From contig NZ_LT990039.1 in the NCBI RefSeq assembly GCF_900312975.1, positions 2,604,001-2,668,000 on the forward strand: 64,000 bases of DNA. Direction: 5' to 3'. This DNA is from Massilistercora timonensis (GTDB taxonomy: Bacteria; Bacillota; Clostridia; Lachnospirales; Lachnospiraceae). Each line of letters starts with the position of its first letter. Position 1 is the stretch's first letter. Under the pieces are notes generated by a model. The model was not told the origin of the DNA. It did no database searches and saw only the letters and a list, made by a program, of their open reading frames with translations. The position numbers and the translations under genes are program-made. Shown in pieces: positions 1-8,980 of this stretch.

Positions 1-290
1 ACGTATTTAGAACGATAACTTTTCCTATTATAAGTTCTAGTATGCTAGTCGGGATGATGTTTGGTTTTGCAAGGAGCATTACAGATTTTATTATGACTTT
101 ATTTATTGTTCCTGCGGGAATGGTTCCAATGGCAATACAAATCTATAATTCCACATCGTTATCGGCACAACAGATAACAGCAGCAAACGCAACGGTTTTA
201 TTGATTTTTACAATTCTAGTAGTTTCGATTGCAGAAATCATTATGAGACGAAATAATCGAGGATATTCTTTGAGGAAGAGGCAGCCATGA
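1..290 (+). CDS. ABC transporter permease, C-terminal part (cut by window edge)
   Basis: The reading frame is open from position 3 with no start inside the window, so only about the last 95 residues are present. The visible part has the permease/ATPase coupling context (RTITFPII) and at least two hydrophobic membrane segments. It ends in a short basic tail (RRNNRGYSLRKRQP), as in inner-membrane permeases of the spermidine/iron/2-aminoethylphosphonate type importers. An ATPase of the same importer class follows after 16 bases, so the two form one uptake system, and the binding protein and any partner permease must lie upstream. The substrate is not readable from this piece. Confidence 0.8.
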   Translation, partial: VFRTITFPIISSSMLVGMMFGFARSITDFIMTLFIVPAGMVPMAIQIYNSTSLSAQQITAANATVLLIFTILVVSIAEIIMRRNNRGYSLRKRQP

Positions 291-306
291 AAGGAAAGGT
301 TTAGTT

Positions 307-1383
307 ATGTCAACAGTAGAAGTTAAAGAGTTAAAAAAATCATATGGTTCCGTTCAGTCAGTGCGTGGAGTAAGTCTGGACATCAGCGATGGAGAATTTA
401 TAGCTTTTCTTGGTTCAAGCGGATGTGGAAAAACAACTACACTTAGAATGATTGCCGGGTTGATTAATCAAGATTCAGGTGAAATATTTATTGATGGTAA
501 AAATGTAGACAATGTTAAACCATGGAAAAGAGATATTGGATTTGTATTTCAAAATTATGCGTTGTTTCCACATTTAACGGCATTTGATAACATTGCTTAT
601 GGATTAAAGCTGAGGAAGTGGAGTAAAAAGGAAATAGACACACAAGTACGTAAAATTGCAGGATTAGTAGAAATTGGCCAGTTATTAAACCGTTATCCAA
701 AGCAGATGTCAGGTGGACAGCAACAGCGTGTAGCTTTAGCAAGAGCTTTGGCAATCAATCCTAAGGTGCTTTTGCTTGATGAGCCTCTTAGCGGATTGGA
801 TGCAAAATTACGGGAAAGAATGCAGTATGAGTTGCGAGTGATGCAAAGGGCGGCAAACATTACATCCATATATGTGACACACGATCAAAATGAAGCATTT
901 GCTCTGGCAGATCGAGTAGTTGTCATGCATGAGGGAAAAGTGGTGCAGGTCGGAAAACCAGAGGAAATATATTCTAAACCACAATCAGAATTTGTTGCGA
1001 AATTTATTGGTGTTAGCAGTGATTTCCAGTGTGTTGTTAAAGAAAATAAAGAATCTGGAGCAGTACTTCAGTTTGGAGAATATCTCATTGATGCGGCATA
1101 TCGTCCGGGAATTTCCCCTGGAGAGACCGTAACTGCTGTAATTCGTACTAACGTAGTAGAGTTGTCAAAAGAGCCTGTAGTAGGCCAATGGAGCATTCCT
1201 TGCAGAATTATTAGCAATACACTTAATGGTACTCATTGGAGGATAAGTGTAGATATTGATGGTGTAGAGTTTAAGGCAGATTTAAATAATACATCAGATA
1301 AAAGTATATATGTGGGATGGACTCCAGGAGAAAATGCCTATTACACTGCTAAACCTGAAAATGTATGGTTTTTTAACAAATAA
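307..1383 (+). CDS. ABC importer ATPase (PotA/UgpC/FbpC type)
   Basis: This 358-residue ATPase powers the importer whose permease precedes it. It shows Walker A GSSGCGKTT near residue 36, the Q-loop region FVFQNYALFP, the signature MSGGQQQRVALARA, Walker B VLLLDEP and the H-loop THDQNEA. A C-terminal beta-rich extension of about 120 residues fits the TOBE domain found in spermidine, iron and sugar-phosphate importers. The ribosome binding site is a GGAAAGG just upstream. Its position at the head of a sugar and amino-acid catabolic run suggests it imports the substrate of that pathway. The family is certain, the substrate is not. Confidence 0.9.
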   Translation: MSTVEVKELKKSYGSVQSVRGVSLDISDGEFIAFLGSSGCGKTTTLRMIAGLINQDSGEIFIDGKNVDNVKPWKRDIGFVFQNYALFPHLTAFDNIAYGLKLRKWSKKEIDTQVRKIAGLVEIGQLLNRYPKQMSGGQQQRVALARALAINPKVLLLDEPLSGLDAKLRERMQYELRVMQRAANITSIYVTHDQNEAFALADRVVVMHEGKVVQVGKPEEIYSKPQSEFVAKFIGVSSDFQCVVKENKESGAVLQFGEYLIDAAYRPGISPGETVTAVIRTNVVELSKEPVVGQWSIPCRIISNTLNGTHWRISVDIDGVEFKADLNNTSDKSIYVGWTPGENAYYTAKPENVWFFNK

Positions 1384-1408
1384 AAAAATGGAATTGAGGA
1401 GAAGAAAT

Positions 1409-2410
1409 ATGCAAAAGAAAATACGTATTGGAGTAGTAGCTGCGGGAGCAATTGCGACAAAGTATCATATTCCAGGTTATCTTTCTTGTGACAATGTAGA
1501 AATTATTGGTATTTCAGATTTGAATCAAGAGCTTGCCACAAAAGTTGCGCAAAAATATGGGATTAAAAATGTGTATACAGATTATAAAGATTTGTTAGCG
1601 CAAAAACCAGATGCGATTAGTATTTGTACACCGAATCGTTTTCATGCTGCAATTGCAATTGAAGCTTTAAATAAGAATATTAATGTGCTGTGTGAAAAAC
1701 CGTTAGCTATGAATATGGAGGAATGCAAGGCGTTAGAAAAAGCAGAACAGGACAGTGAAGCATTTCTAATGGTCGAATTTCCTATGCGATATGATCGGGC
1801 ATATCAAAAAGCACATGAACTGATTGAAAAAGGAGTACTTGGAAAAATTACAATCATAAAATCGACATGGAATCATGGCGGCCCAGAAAAATGGTCACCT
1901 AATGGAAGTTGGTTTTATAAACCGGAACTTGCAGGAGGAGGAGCGCTTGCAGATTTGGGTGTACATAATATTGATATCGTTCGCTTTTTAGCAGGCGGAA
2001 ATGTACAGATGACAAAAAGTTTTTGTAAGACGCAGGTGAAAGATAGTACTCTTGAAGATAGCGCAGTAGTAATCCTATGTTTTGAAAATCAGGTTTTGGG
2101 AATAGTGGATGCTTCATGGTGTACAGGACCACAACAAGTTAAGACAGAGATCCAGGGGACAAACGGAAGAATGGAGTTGTTTGGTTGGCCTACGAATACT
2201 ATGAAATTGACATTAGAAGGCGAGTTGGATGGTGTTTTTGAACCGGTATTTTCAAGTAACAAAGGTGAACATGATCCCCATATTATTTGCGTCAGAAAAT
2301 TTGTTGAATGTGTAAAAGAGGGTAGACCGCCGTTGTCAGGAACAATTGAAGATGGTATTCAAGCATTGGAAATTATTTCCAAAGCGTATAATGACAAAAT
2401 GACTATATAA
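1409..2410 (+). CDS. Gfo/Idh/MocA-family NAD(P)-dependent oxidoreductase
   Basis: A 333-residue oxidoreductase with an N-terminal Rossmann fold (IGVVAAGAIATKYH) and the family motif CEKPLAMN. A C-terminal alpha/beta domain carries the usual GGGALADLGVHNID region with its active-site histidine. The ATG at 1409 is chosen because GAGGAGAAG lies 5 to 8 bases ahead; an in-frame ATG at 1310 lies inside the ATPase gene and lacks support. Family members oxidise or epimerise sugars and inositols. The next gene is a sugar-isomerase-like TIM barrel that ends up almost in overlap, a pairing common in sugar and inositol derivative catabolism. The exact substrate is unknown. Confidence 0.85.
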   Translation: MQKKIRIGVVAAGAIATKYHIPGYLSCDNVEIIGISDLNQELATKVAQKYGIKNVYTDYKDLLAQKPDAISICTPNRFHAAIAIEALNKNINVLCEKPLAMNMEECKALEKAEQDSEAFLMVEFPMRYDRAYQKAHELIEKGVLGKITIIKSTWNHGGPEKWSPNGSWFYKPELAGGGALADLGVHNIDIVRFLAGGNVQMTKSFCKTQVKDSTLEDSAVVILCFENQVLGIVDASWCTGPQQVKTEIQGTNGRMELFGWPTNTMKLTLEGELDGVFEPVFSSNKGEHDPHIICVRKFVECVKEGRPPLSGTIEDGIQALEIISKAYNDKMTI

Positions 2411-2427
2411 TGAGGAGGAATACAGAT

Positions 2428-3351
2428 ATGGCAATTAAACTTGGTGTAAGTGGATGGGCAATTTCCGGAGTATATGATCCGCCGTTTGAGGAAGGTCTGG
2501 AGCAACTGGGAAAATTAGGGTTTCAAGGAACTGAGCTGATTGTTTCCAGCAGAAATATGATGGATGAATATTTTACGGAAGAACGATGTGATAAATTGCG
2601 CAGACAGCTTGATAGTTATGGTATGGAAGTGTCGGAATTTGTTGTTTATAAAGATTTGTTGGTAGGGATGTCTTTACTTGATAAAGAGAAGAAAGAAGAG
2701 GCATATAGAATCTTTGAAAGGGGCGCACAAATTACAAAGGCGTTAGGCTGCGGTATTATCAATACAGTATCACATTGGATTCCAGGGCTTCAAGCACCGG
2801 TACCGTATCCGCCTTCTTATGTTTATCCTAATGTTCCGGGTATTAATCTTTTTGAACCTAAAATGGTGATGACATATCCTGAATTTGATTGGGATGAATT
2901 ATGGGATAATTACGTAGACAGCGTTCGGACAGTTTGTGATATTGCGGATCAATATGGACTTAAATTTGCTTTGGAAGGGCATCCCCATGTGATTGTTAGT
3001 CATGTAGATAGTTTTATTAGATTATATAAAGAGGTGGGGCGTAAAAACTTGGGTATGAATTATGATACTTCTATGCAAGGAGATCAGAGAGAGTATCAAC
3101 CTATTTCTCTAAGAAAGTTGGGGAAAAAGAGACTATTACATATGCATGTCCGGGATTCGGACAGTGTCGCTTGTCATCAACTTCCTATTGGGTGTGGTGT
3201 TTATGATTGGGATGGCATAATAACAGAATTGAAAAAAATGGATTTTGATGGCTATTTATCTTTAGAATATGCGAAGTATGCAGATCCTATTCGTTGGTTA
3301 ACATTTTCAAAGAGATATTTGGAAGAAGTGATTGACAGAATATATCAGTAA
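2428..3351 (+). CDS. Sugar phosphate isomerase/epimerase-like TIM barrel protein
   Basis: A 307-residue member of the xylose-isomerase-like TIM barrel family (AP endonuclease 2 fold). Visible features are an N-terminal LGVSGWAISG, the metal-ligand style strands FALEGHPHV and LGMNYDTSM, LLHMHVRDSD, and a late YLSLEYAK. The ATG at 2428 is preceded by GAGGAGG with good spacing, whereas the in-frame ATG at 2410 sits on the Shine-Dalgarno sequence itself. It is translated right behind the Gfo/Idh/MocA oxidoreductase and ahead of nagA. The two probably act on the same carbohydrate as dehydrogenase and isomerase or epimerase. No finer function can be read. Confidence 0.8.
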   Translation: MAIKLGVSGWAISGVYDPPFEEGLEQLGKLGFQGTELIVSSRNMMDEYFTEERCDKLRRQLDSYGMEVSEFVVYKDLLVGMSLLDKEKKEEAYRIFERGAQITKALGCGIINTVSHWIPGLQAPVPYPPSYVYPNVPGINLFEPKMVMTYPEFDWDELWDNYVDSVRTVCDIADQYGLKFALEGHPHVIVSHVDSFIRLYKEVGRKNLGMNYDTSMQGDQREYQPISLRKLGKKRLLHMHVRDSDSVACHQLPIGCGVYDWDGIITELKKMDFDGYLSLEYAKYADPIRWLTFSKRYLEEVIDRIYQ

Positions 3352-3381
3352 AGCTAAACATAAAGAAAGGGTGGGTGGCAG

Positions 3382-4515
3382 ATGCGTATCAAAGGCAAAT
3401 TGATCCTTCCAGACGGAATTCGGCACGGGATTGTTGAATTTACTGAATATATTGAAGGGATTTATGAAAATGGTTCTGCGGATATTGATTTTGGAGATTC
3501 GTTTATAGGTCCGGGGTTTATAGATATACATTTTCATGGTGGAATGGGAGAAAGCTTTAATAGATGTAATAATGCGGGTCTGAAAAAGATTTTAGATTAT
3601 TGTGTTTGTCATGGAACGACTTCTTGCTTGGCCGGCATTACGACAGATGAGGAGAATGCTATTAGTAAAGCGGTGATGAAAATAAAGAGCTATATGAAAT
3701 CCGGGCAGAATCGAAAAGATAAGACTGCAGAAGTCTTAGGTGTCCATTTAGAAGGTCCTTTTTTGAATCCCGACATGTGTGGTGGAATGGATCCGTCGAA
3801 GATTGTCCCTGCCAACCTTCCCCTTTTTAAAAAATGGGAAAATTCTGGAGTTATTAAATTAATTACTATAGCGCCTGAGATGCCAGGAGCAGGAGAGCTT
3901 ATAGACTATATAACTCAAAAGAAGAGTTGTACAATTTCAGCGGGGCATACAAAGGCTGAGTATGAACAAATGCAAAGAGTAATTGAAAATGGAGTGACGC
4001 ATATTACCCATTTCTATAATGCAATGACCGGATTTCATCATAGAAAACCTGGAGTGGCAGGTGCCGGGGTTTTTTCAGATGCGACTTTAGAATTAATTAC
4101 AGATGATATCCATGTGCATCCGATTATGTGTAAATTAGTATTAAAACTTAAAGATCCGAACAAAGTATGCTTAGTGACAGATAGTGTTGCGTCCGCTGGC
4201 CTGTCTAATGGTGAACATATGGTGGATGGTCGGCCGGTTTTAGTAAAAGGCGGAAGTATTACTTTGAAAAGTGGTGTGTTGGCAGGAAGTGCCCATACTA
4301 TGGATAGAGCTGTAAAAAATACAACAAGATTTGTTGATTTGCATACTGCGTGGATGATGGCCTCTAAAACTCCGGCAAAAGAAATCGGGGTATTGAGTGA
4401 AAGAGGTGAATTAAAGGTGGGAAATATAGCGGACTTTGCCGTATTAGACAATAATCTTTTACCAGTAGCAACGTTTATAAAAGGAGGACAGGTTTGGAAA
4501 TCTGAGGAGGGATAG
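3382..4515 (+). CDS. nagA: N-acetylglucosamine-6-phosphate deacetylase
   Basis: A 377-residue amidohydrolase that removes acetate from GlcNAc-6-phosphate, giving glucosamine-6-phosphate. Motifs in order: the metal site GFIDIHFHGG, LGVHLEGPFLNP, the metal histidines in SAGHTKA and ITHFYNAM, the substrate loop HHRKPG, and the catalytic aspartate in LVTDSVASAG. Length is normal for NagA. AGAAAGGGTGGGTGG precedes the ATG. It is followed after one base by a ROK kinase that could supply the 6-phosphate, so the pair makes a kinase/deacetylase route for an N-acetylated hexosamine. No NagB isomerase is present in the window. An altered substrate, such as an N-acyl sugar derivative, is possible. Confidence 0.88.
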   Translation: MRIKGKLILPDGIRHGIVEFTEYIEGIYENGSADIDFGDSFIGPGFIDIHFHGGMGESFNRCNNAGLKKILDYCVCHGTTSCLAGITTDEENAISKAVMKIKSYMKSGQNRKDKTAEVLGVHLEGPFLNPDMCGGMDPSKIVPANLPLFKKWENSGVIKLITIAPEMPGAGELIDYITQKKSCTISAGHTKAEYEQMQRVIENGVTHITHFYNAMTGFHHRKPGVAGAGVFSDATLELITDDIHVHPIMCKLVLKLKDPNKVCLVTDSVASAGLSNGEHMVDGRPVLVKGGSITLKSGVLAGSAHTMDRAVKNTTRFVDLHTAWMMASKTPAKEIGVLSERGELKVGNIADFAVLDNNLLPVATFIKGGQVWKSEEG

Positions 4516-4516
4516 T

Positions 4517-5464
4517 ATGAGGCTAAAAATGGGAATAGATATTGGGGGAACAAATATCGCGGCAGGGGTTTTAAATGATAGAAATGAACTAATAGACAGT
4601 TATTCTCTTGATATACGCGGTGTTCAATCTGAAGAGAAACTTTTAGATTCTGTAAAAGTTTGTGCAAAAAGATTATGTGTAAAAATGGGTATTATGCCAA
4701 GTGATATTGAGAAGGTTGGGATTTGTGCACCTGGAATGGTAGAACGGTATTCAAAGATTGTGAGAAAAGCTGCAAATTTACCGTTTAATGATTCCTTTAT
4801 GGGAGATGTGTTAAAACCGGAATTTCAGGCACCTGTATATCTTGCAAATGATGCTAATGCGGCGGCGCTTGGGGAAGCAATTATGGGAACGGGGAAGAGA
4901 AGTAACTGTTTTGTTATGATAACGCTTGGAACCGGAGTTGGCGGTGGCATTGTGATTAATGGGGAAATATATGAAGGTTACAATGGCCATGCTGGGGAAA
5001 TAGGCCATATTATTATTGAAAAAGGAGGACGCAGGTGTGGCTGTGGCCAGCGCGGGTGTTTAGAAGCGTATGCTTCGGCAAATGCACTTATCAGAGATAC
5101 AAAAGAAGCCATGATTAATAATCCAGAGTCTATGTTATGGAATTTTGCAGAGACAGTAGACCATATAACTGGAAAGACCCCGTTTGAAGCAAAAAAATGT
5201 GGCGATAGATTGGCTGCAGAAATTATAGAAGCCTATAGTTGGAATTTAGCATATGGAATAGTCAATATTATACATGTTTTACAGCCGGATGTAATTAGCA
5301 TTGGTGGAGGGATAAGTAAACAGGGAGAATATTTTTTGGGGCCAGTAAGAAAAATAGTATATTTTATGATTGGTTCAGATGGGACAGATAATCTTCCACG
5401 ACTTAGAGTTGCGAAATTAGGAGCAAACGCAGGTATAATTGGAGCGGCGATGCTTGGCAGTTAA
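4517..5464 (+). CDS. ROK-family sugar kinase
   Basis: A 315-residue ROK kinase. It has the N-terminal phosphate loop MGIDIGGTNIAAGVL and the catalytic region LANDANAAALGEA. The glycine-rich LGTGVGGGIV, the GHAGEIGH metal histidine and the ROK zinc motif CGCGQRGCLEAYAS follow. This fits glucokinase, N-acetylglucosamine kinase or N-acetylmannosamine kinase. No N-terminal helix-turn-helix is present, so it is an enzyme rather than a ROK repressor. The start is coupled to the upstream nagA stop (GAGGAGGGATAGTATG). That context favours phosphorylation of GlcNAc or a similar amino sugar entering through the ABC importer. Confidence 0.85.
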   Translation: MRLKMGIDIGGTNIAAGVLNDRNELIDSYSLDIRGVQSEEKLLDSVKVCAKRLCVKMGIMPSDIEKVGICAPGMVERYSKIVRKAANLPFNDSFMGDVLKPEFQAPVYLANDANAAALGEAIMGTGKRSNCFVMITLGTGVGGGIVINGEIYEGYNGHAGEIGHIIIEKGGRRCGCGQRGCLEAYASANALIRDTKEAMINNPESMLWNFAETVDHITGKTPFEAKKCGDRLAAEIIEAYSWNLAYGIVNIIHVLQPDVISIGGGISKQGEYFLGPVRKIVYFMIGSDGTDNLPRLRVAKLGANAGIIGAAMLGS

Positions 5465-5478
5465 GAGAGGGAAAATAT

Positions 5479-7242
5479 GTGAATTTGTTAGAACCTATAA
5501 AAAAGCCAATTGAAGAGAATGCGGATTTGGTTAAGAAATTGGTGGTAGCTACTATCATTCCCATACTTGTATATGTAGGGTGCTTTTTCCTGTTTGTAAA
5601 TTATGTTGGAAGAGAAGAGTTGGTTGTAGCTGCTGAGACCAGAGCTGATGAACAAAGTATTCAGATAGATGCTATCATGCGTTCTGTTGATCGACAGGCT
5701 ATTAGTGCGTCTTTAGATTACAATATTCAACAATATTTATATGGAAGATATAAAAGTTCAGATAAAGAAATGGAAAGCTATTTGATGGGATTGGCTAAAA
5801 GCATAGACTCTACTAATAATATTATACATTCTGTGTATATTTGGTTGGGGGCTAAAGAAAATGTAATTTTACCATACACTAGTTATTCAACAAAAAATTT
5901 TTTTGATTATGGATGGACGGAATATATTGAAGATTTACAATACTCCAATTATGTTTTTACCCCATGCAGAACGATTTCAGATATAAGTGGGGGGAAAGAA
6001 GTTATTAGTGGAATATGGGCAATTCGTCCGCAAACAACAGCGGACAAATTGTATAATTTTGTGGTGATCAACTTTGATAAAGACAAATTGTTGGAGAAAA
6101 TACATTATTCAATTGATTCGGATGAAGAACTGTTTATTTTAAATGGTTCTGGCGTGGAAGTTACAGGAAGAGGACAGGAACTTACAGAATTATCAGGGTC
6201 TCATGAACGTTCTGGTGTTAATCGCAATAGAAAAGGACAGTATTCAGATAATGGGAAATATATAGAAACGTCTATTGTGTCTACTTATACAGATTGGACA
6301 TATTTATTACTTTCTGAAATACATTCTCCGATTTTACCAAATCGCGCACAAGTTTTTCGTATGCTTCAAGGGTTGGTTGTATGGATTATAATTATGTTTT
6401 CCATAAGCGCATATTTGGTTTTAAAAAAGTATTACAGAAATCGAATAGAAATAAAAGATATAAATGAAGAAGAAAGAAATTTTTGCATTGTAAACGAAAA
6501 AGTGAAGGATGGTGCAGAGTGGAAAGAGCGTAGGTACTATTTTAGTGCTGTAAAGTATAATCTAATTGTTAATAATTTAAAATCTCAACAATTTGCTGAG
6601 GCCAGAAGAGAAATAGAATCAGTTATCGAAGAGTTGAAAGCGCCTTTATTACATGGGAGGTTTTATTCTAATAGTAAAAACATACTTTATTTGTTACTTG
6701 ATGCAGTGATTCAAGCAATGCGTGAATGTAAATATAAACAGATATCATCTAATAAAAAAATAGAGGAAATATATGAGGAGATGAATTCATGTAAAAATAT
6801 GCATGATGCGGAACTGCTATTGATAAATACATTTGAAATGTATCAAGAAAGCGTAAAAAATGAAGAAGAACTTGCTGGATATGCAGATCCAGTTAAAATT
6901 ATGGTAGAGTATATCAATGAGAATTATGATAAAGATATTAATTTAAAAATCTTTTCTGAAATGACACATTTTTCTGAATCGCATTTATCACGAATGTTTA
7001 AAAATTCGATGGGGGAAAATTATAGGGATTATTTGATGAAAAGAAAAATAGAAGCTGGAAAGACTATGCTGGAAGAAACGAATATGAAGGTCGGTGAGAT
7101 TGCTAAGAAGTTGTCTTTTAATGATAGCAAAACATTTATTAGAGCATTTGAAAAATACGAAAAAGTAACTCCGGGGAAATATAGACACAATATCAAGATA
7201 AAGGAGGAAAACGATGCATGCGATAGAAAAGATACTATGTAG
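5479..7242 (+). CDS. Membrane-anchored AraC-family regulator with extracellular sensor
   Basis: A 587-residue one-component sensor regulator. A hydrophobic helix near residues 22-44 (VVATIIPILVYVGCFFLFV) leads to an outside domain of roughly 245 residues resembling Cache-type sensors. A second helix follows near 294-316 (LVVWIIIMFSISAYLVL), then a cytoplasmic linker. The C-terminal 100 residues form an AraC double helix-turn-helix (INLKIFSEMTHFSESHLSRMF and IAKKLSFNDSKTFIRAFEKY). The start is GTG at 5479, because the nearby ATG at 5477 is immediately followed by a stop. It lies inside the operon between the kinase and the hydro-lyase genes, so it likely senses the pathway substrate and activates this cluster. 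Confidence 0.85.
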   Translation: MNLLEPIKKPIEENADLVKKLVVATIIPILVYVGCFFLFVNYVGREELVVAAETRADEQSIQIDAIMRSVDRQAISASLDYNIQQYLYGRYKSSDKEMESYLMGLAKSIDSTNNIIHSVYIWLGAKENVILPYTSYSTKNFFDYGWTEYIEDLQYSNYVFTPCRTISDISGGKEVISGIWAIRPQTTADKLYNFVVINFDKDKLLEKIHYSIDSDEELFILNGSGVEVTGRGQELTELSGSHERSGVNRNRKGQYSDNGKYIETSIVSTYTDWTYLLLSEIHSPILPNRAQVFRMLQGLVVWIIIMFSISAYLVLKKYYRNRIEIKDINEEERNFCIVNEKVKDGAEWKERRYYFSAVKYNLIVNNLKSQQFAEARREIESVIEELKAPLLHGRFYSNSKNILYLLLDAVIQAMRECKYKQISSNKKIEEIYEEMNSCKNMHDAELLLINTFEMYQESVKNEEELAGYADPVKIMVEYINENYDKDINLKIFSEMTHFSESHLSRMFKNSMGENYRDYLMKRKIEAGKTMLEETNMKVGEIAKKLSFNDSKTFIRAFEKYEKVTPGKYRHNIKIKEENDACDRKDTM

Positions 7243-8455
7243 GGCGGCCGGACGAGACCAGGTTTCCGCGGGAGAAATTGTAGAATGCGAAGTGGATATA
7301 GCAGGGATTAATGATTTGTATTATCAAACGGTTTTATCTTTTGAAGAGATGGGCGGAATGCAGGTTGCAAATCCGGAAAATGTAGTGGTTTTTTTTGATC
7401 ACTATGCACCACCGTCAACGGATAAGCAGGCGCTAAATCAGAAGAAATTCCGTGAGTTTTGTCAAAAGCAGGGAATCCCAAATCTGCAGGATGTGAATAC
7501 CGGTGTATGCCATCAAGTTCTGGCAGAGAGCGGTTTTTCCCGTCCAGGCCGCTTGATTGTAGTGACTGATTCTCACACAACGCTTCATGGAGCATTGGGA
7601 GCATTTGGTACAGGTGTGGGTGCCACGGATCTTGCGATTATATTAAAAACAGGGAAGTTGTGGTTTCGTGTACCGGAGGTGATACGTATAAATATCGATG
7701 GCAATCCGCCTCAATCGGTATATGCAAAAGATGTTATTTTACATATTATAGGACAGTTGAAGGCAGATTATGCAATTTATTGTGCAATTGAGTTTACAGG
7801 AAGCTATATTCAGAAGCTAAGTATATCAGAGCGCATGGTATTGTGTAATATGACAACGGAAATGGGAGCGAAGGCGGCATACATACAACCAGATGCTGTA
7901 ACAGTAGATTATTTACAGAAGTTGGGGGTTGTTGATTATATTGTTTATGAAAGTGATTCGAATTATCGATATAAAGATGAACTTTATTTTAATGTTTCTG
8001 ATTTGCATCCTCAGTTGGCGAGTCCAGACAGTGTAGACAATGTTTCTTCTGTTAAGCAGTATGAAGGAATTAAAATAGACCAGGCCTTTTTGGGAACATG
8101 TACGGGCGGGCGTTTGGAGGATATTGCCGTTGCGGCAGATATCCTGAAGGACAAACAAATAGCACCTGGGGTAAGGTTATTAGTAGTACCAGCTTCTAGA
8201 AAAGTGTTATTGGAAGCGATAGAGCAGGGCTATATGGAAATATTATTAGAAGCAGGAGCTACTTTTGTAACGCCAGGTTGTGCGGCATGTCTTGGAACTC
8301 ACGAGGGTATTATTGCCGCAGGAGAGACTGCGATTTCTTCATCAAATAGAAATTTTCCTGGCCGTATGGGAAGTGTGGAAGGGAAAATATACTTGGCTTC
8401 TCCTGCAACTGTGGCTGCTTCGGCATTAAAAGGATCTATCGTTGCTTTGGATTAA
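7214..8455 (+). CDS. LeuC-like aconitase-family hydro-lyase, large subunit
   Basis: A 413-residue 4Fe-4S hydro-lyase subunit of the 3-isopropylmalate dehydratase/homoaconitase group. Substrate and cluster motifs include FFDHYAPPS, DSHTTLHGALGAFGTGVG, FLGTCTGGR and TPGCAACLG. The three iron-sulfur cysteines are therefore 296, 356 and 359, all present. AAGGAGG precedes the ATG, which overlaps the end of the regulator gene by 29 bases. The small subunit follows directly. It is far from the ilv genes and lies among sugar and asparagine catabolic genes with no leuA or leuB nearby. It is therefore probably not leucine biosynthesis but a catabolic hydratase acting on a malate-like or maleate-like acid. 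That substrate is inference. Confidence 0.85.
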   Translation: MHAIEKILCRAAGRDQVSAGEIVECEVDIAGINDLYYQTVLSFEEMGGMQVANPENVVVFFDHYAPPSTDKQALNQKKFREFCQKQGIPNLQDVNTGVCHQVLAESGFSRPGRLIVVTDSHTTLHGALGAFGTGVGATDLAIILKTGKLWFRVPEVIRINIDGNPPQSVYAKDVILHIIGQLKADYAIYCAIEFTGSYIQKLSISERMVLCNMTTEMGAKAAYIQPDAVTVDYLQKLGVVDYIVYESDSNYRYKDELYFNVSDLHPQLASPDSVDNVSSVKQYEGIKIDQAFLGTCTGGRLEDIAVAADILKDKQIAPGVRLLVVPASRKVLLEAIEQGYMEILLEAGATFVTPGCAACLGTHEGIIAAGETAISSSNRNFPGRMGSVEGKIYLASPATVAASALKGSIVALD

Positions 8456-8483
8456 GATTCTAAAGAATTGGTGGAGGTTAGAT

Positions 8484-8975
8484 ATGGAGAAAATATTTGA
8501 AGCAAATTGTCATGTGCTTGGAGACAATATTGACACTGACCAGATATATCCAGGAAAGTATTTAGAATTAACAGACCATGATACAATAGCACAGCATGTT
8601 TTAGAAGGAGTGGACCAGAATTTTTCTCGGAAGATAAAAAAAGGAGATATTTTAGTTTGCGGTAAAAATTTTGGTTGTGGTTCTAGTCGAGAACATGCGG
8701 CGATTTGTTTGAAAAGCGCTGGGATAAGTCTTGTGATTGCTAGATCATTTGCCAGAATTTTTTACAGAAATGCCATTAATTTAGGTCTTCCGGTATTAGA
8801 ATGTAAGGTGGAAGATGTTGCGAATGAAGGTGACAAATTAAGAGTTGATTTGCAATCAGGGGTGATTGAAAATATATCCCGTTGCAAGACATATCCAGTA
8901 ATGCCGTTAACAGATTATATGTTACAAATCTTGGAAAATGACGGAGTTATTAATATGATAAAAAGGGAAGAATAA
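8484..8975 (+). CDS. LeuD-like aconitase-family hydro-lyase, small subunit
   Basis: A 163-residue swivel-domain subunit that pairs with the preceding large subunit. It carries the family start EANCHVLGDNIDTDQIYPGKYL, with the DTDQI substrate motif, then FGCGSSREHA and ARSFARIFYRNAINLGLP. The ATG at 8484 follows GGTGGAGG and gives the normal N-terminus; an in-frame ATG at 8442 would add 14 unrelated residues and overlap the large subunit gene. Five bases separate its stop from the asparaginase gene. Its specificity loop would have to be compared with LeuD, maleate and dimethylmaleate hydratases to name a substrate. Confidence 0.85.
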   Translation: MEKIFEANCHVLGDNIDTDQIYPGKYLELTDHDTIAQHVLEGVDQNFSRKIKKGDILVCGKNFGCGSSREHAAICLKSAGISLVIARSFARIFYRNAINLGLPVLECKVEDVANEGDKLRVDLQSGVIENISRCKTYPVMPLTDYMLQILENDGVINMIKREE

Positions 8976-8980
8976 TTATA

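Noticed and set aside
7214..8975. Leucine biosynthesis leuCD
   Set aside because: No leuA or leuB nearby, a catabolic context, AT-rich composition, and distance from the ilv genes argue against it.
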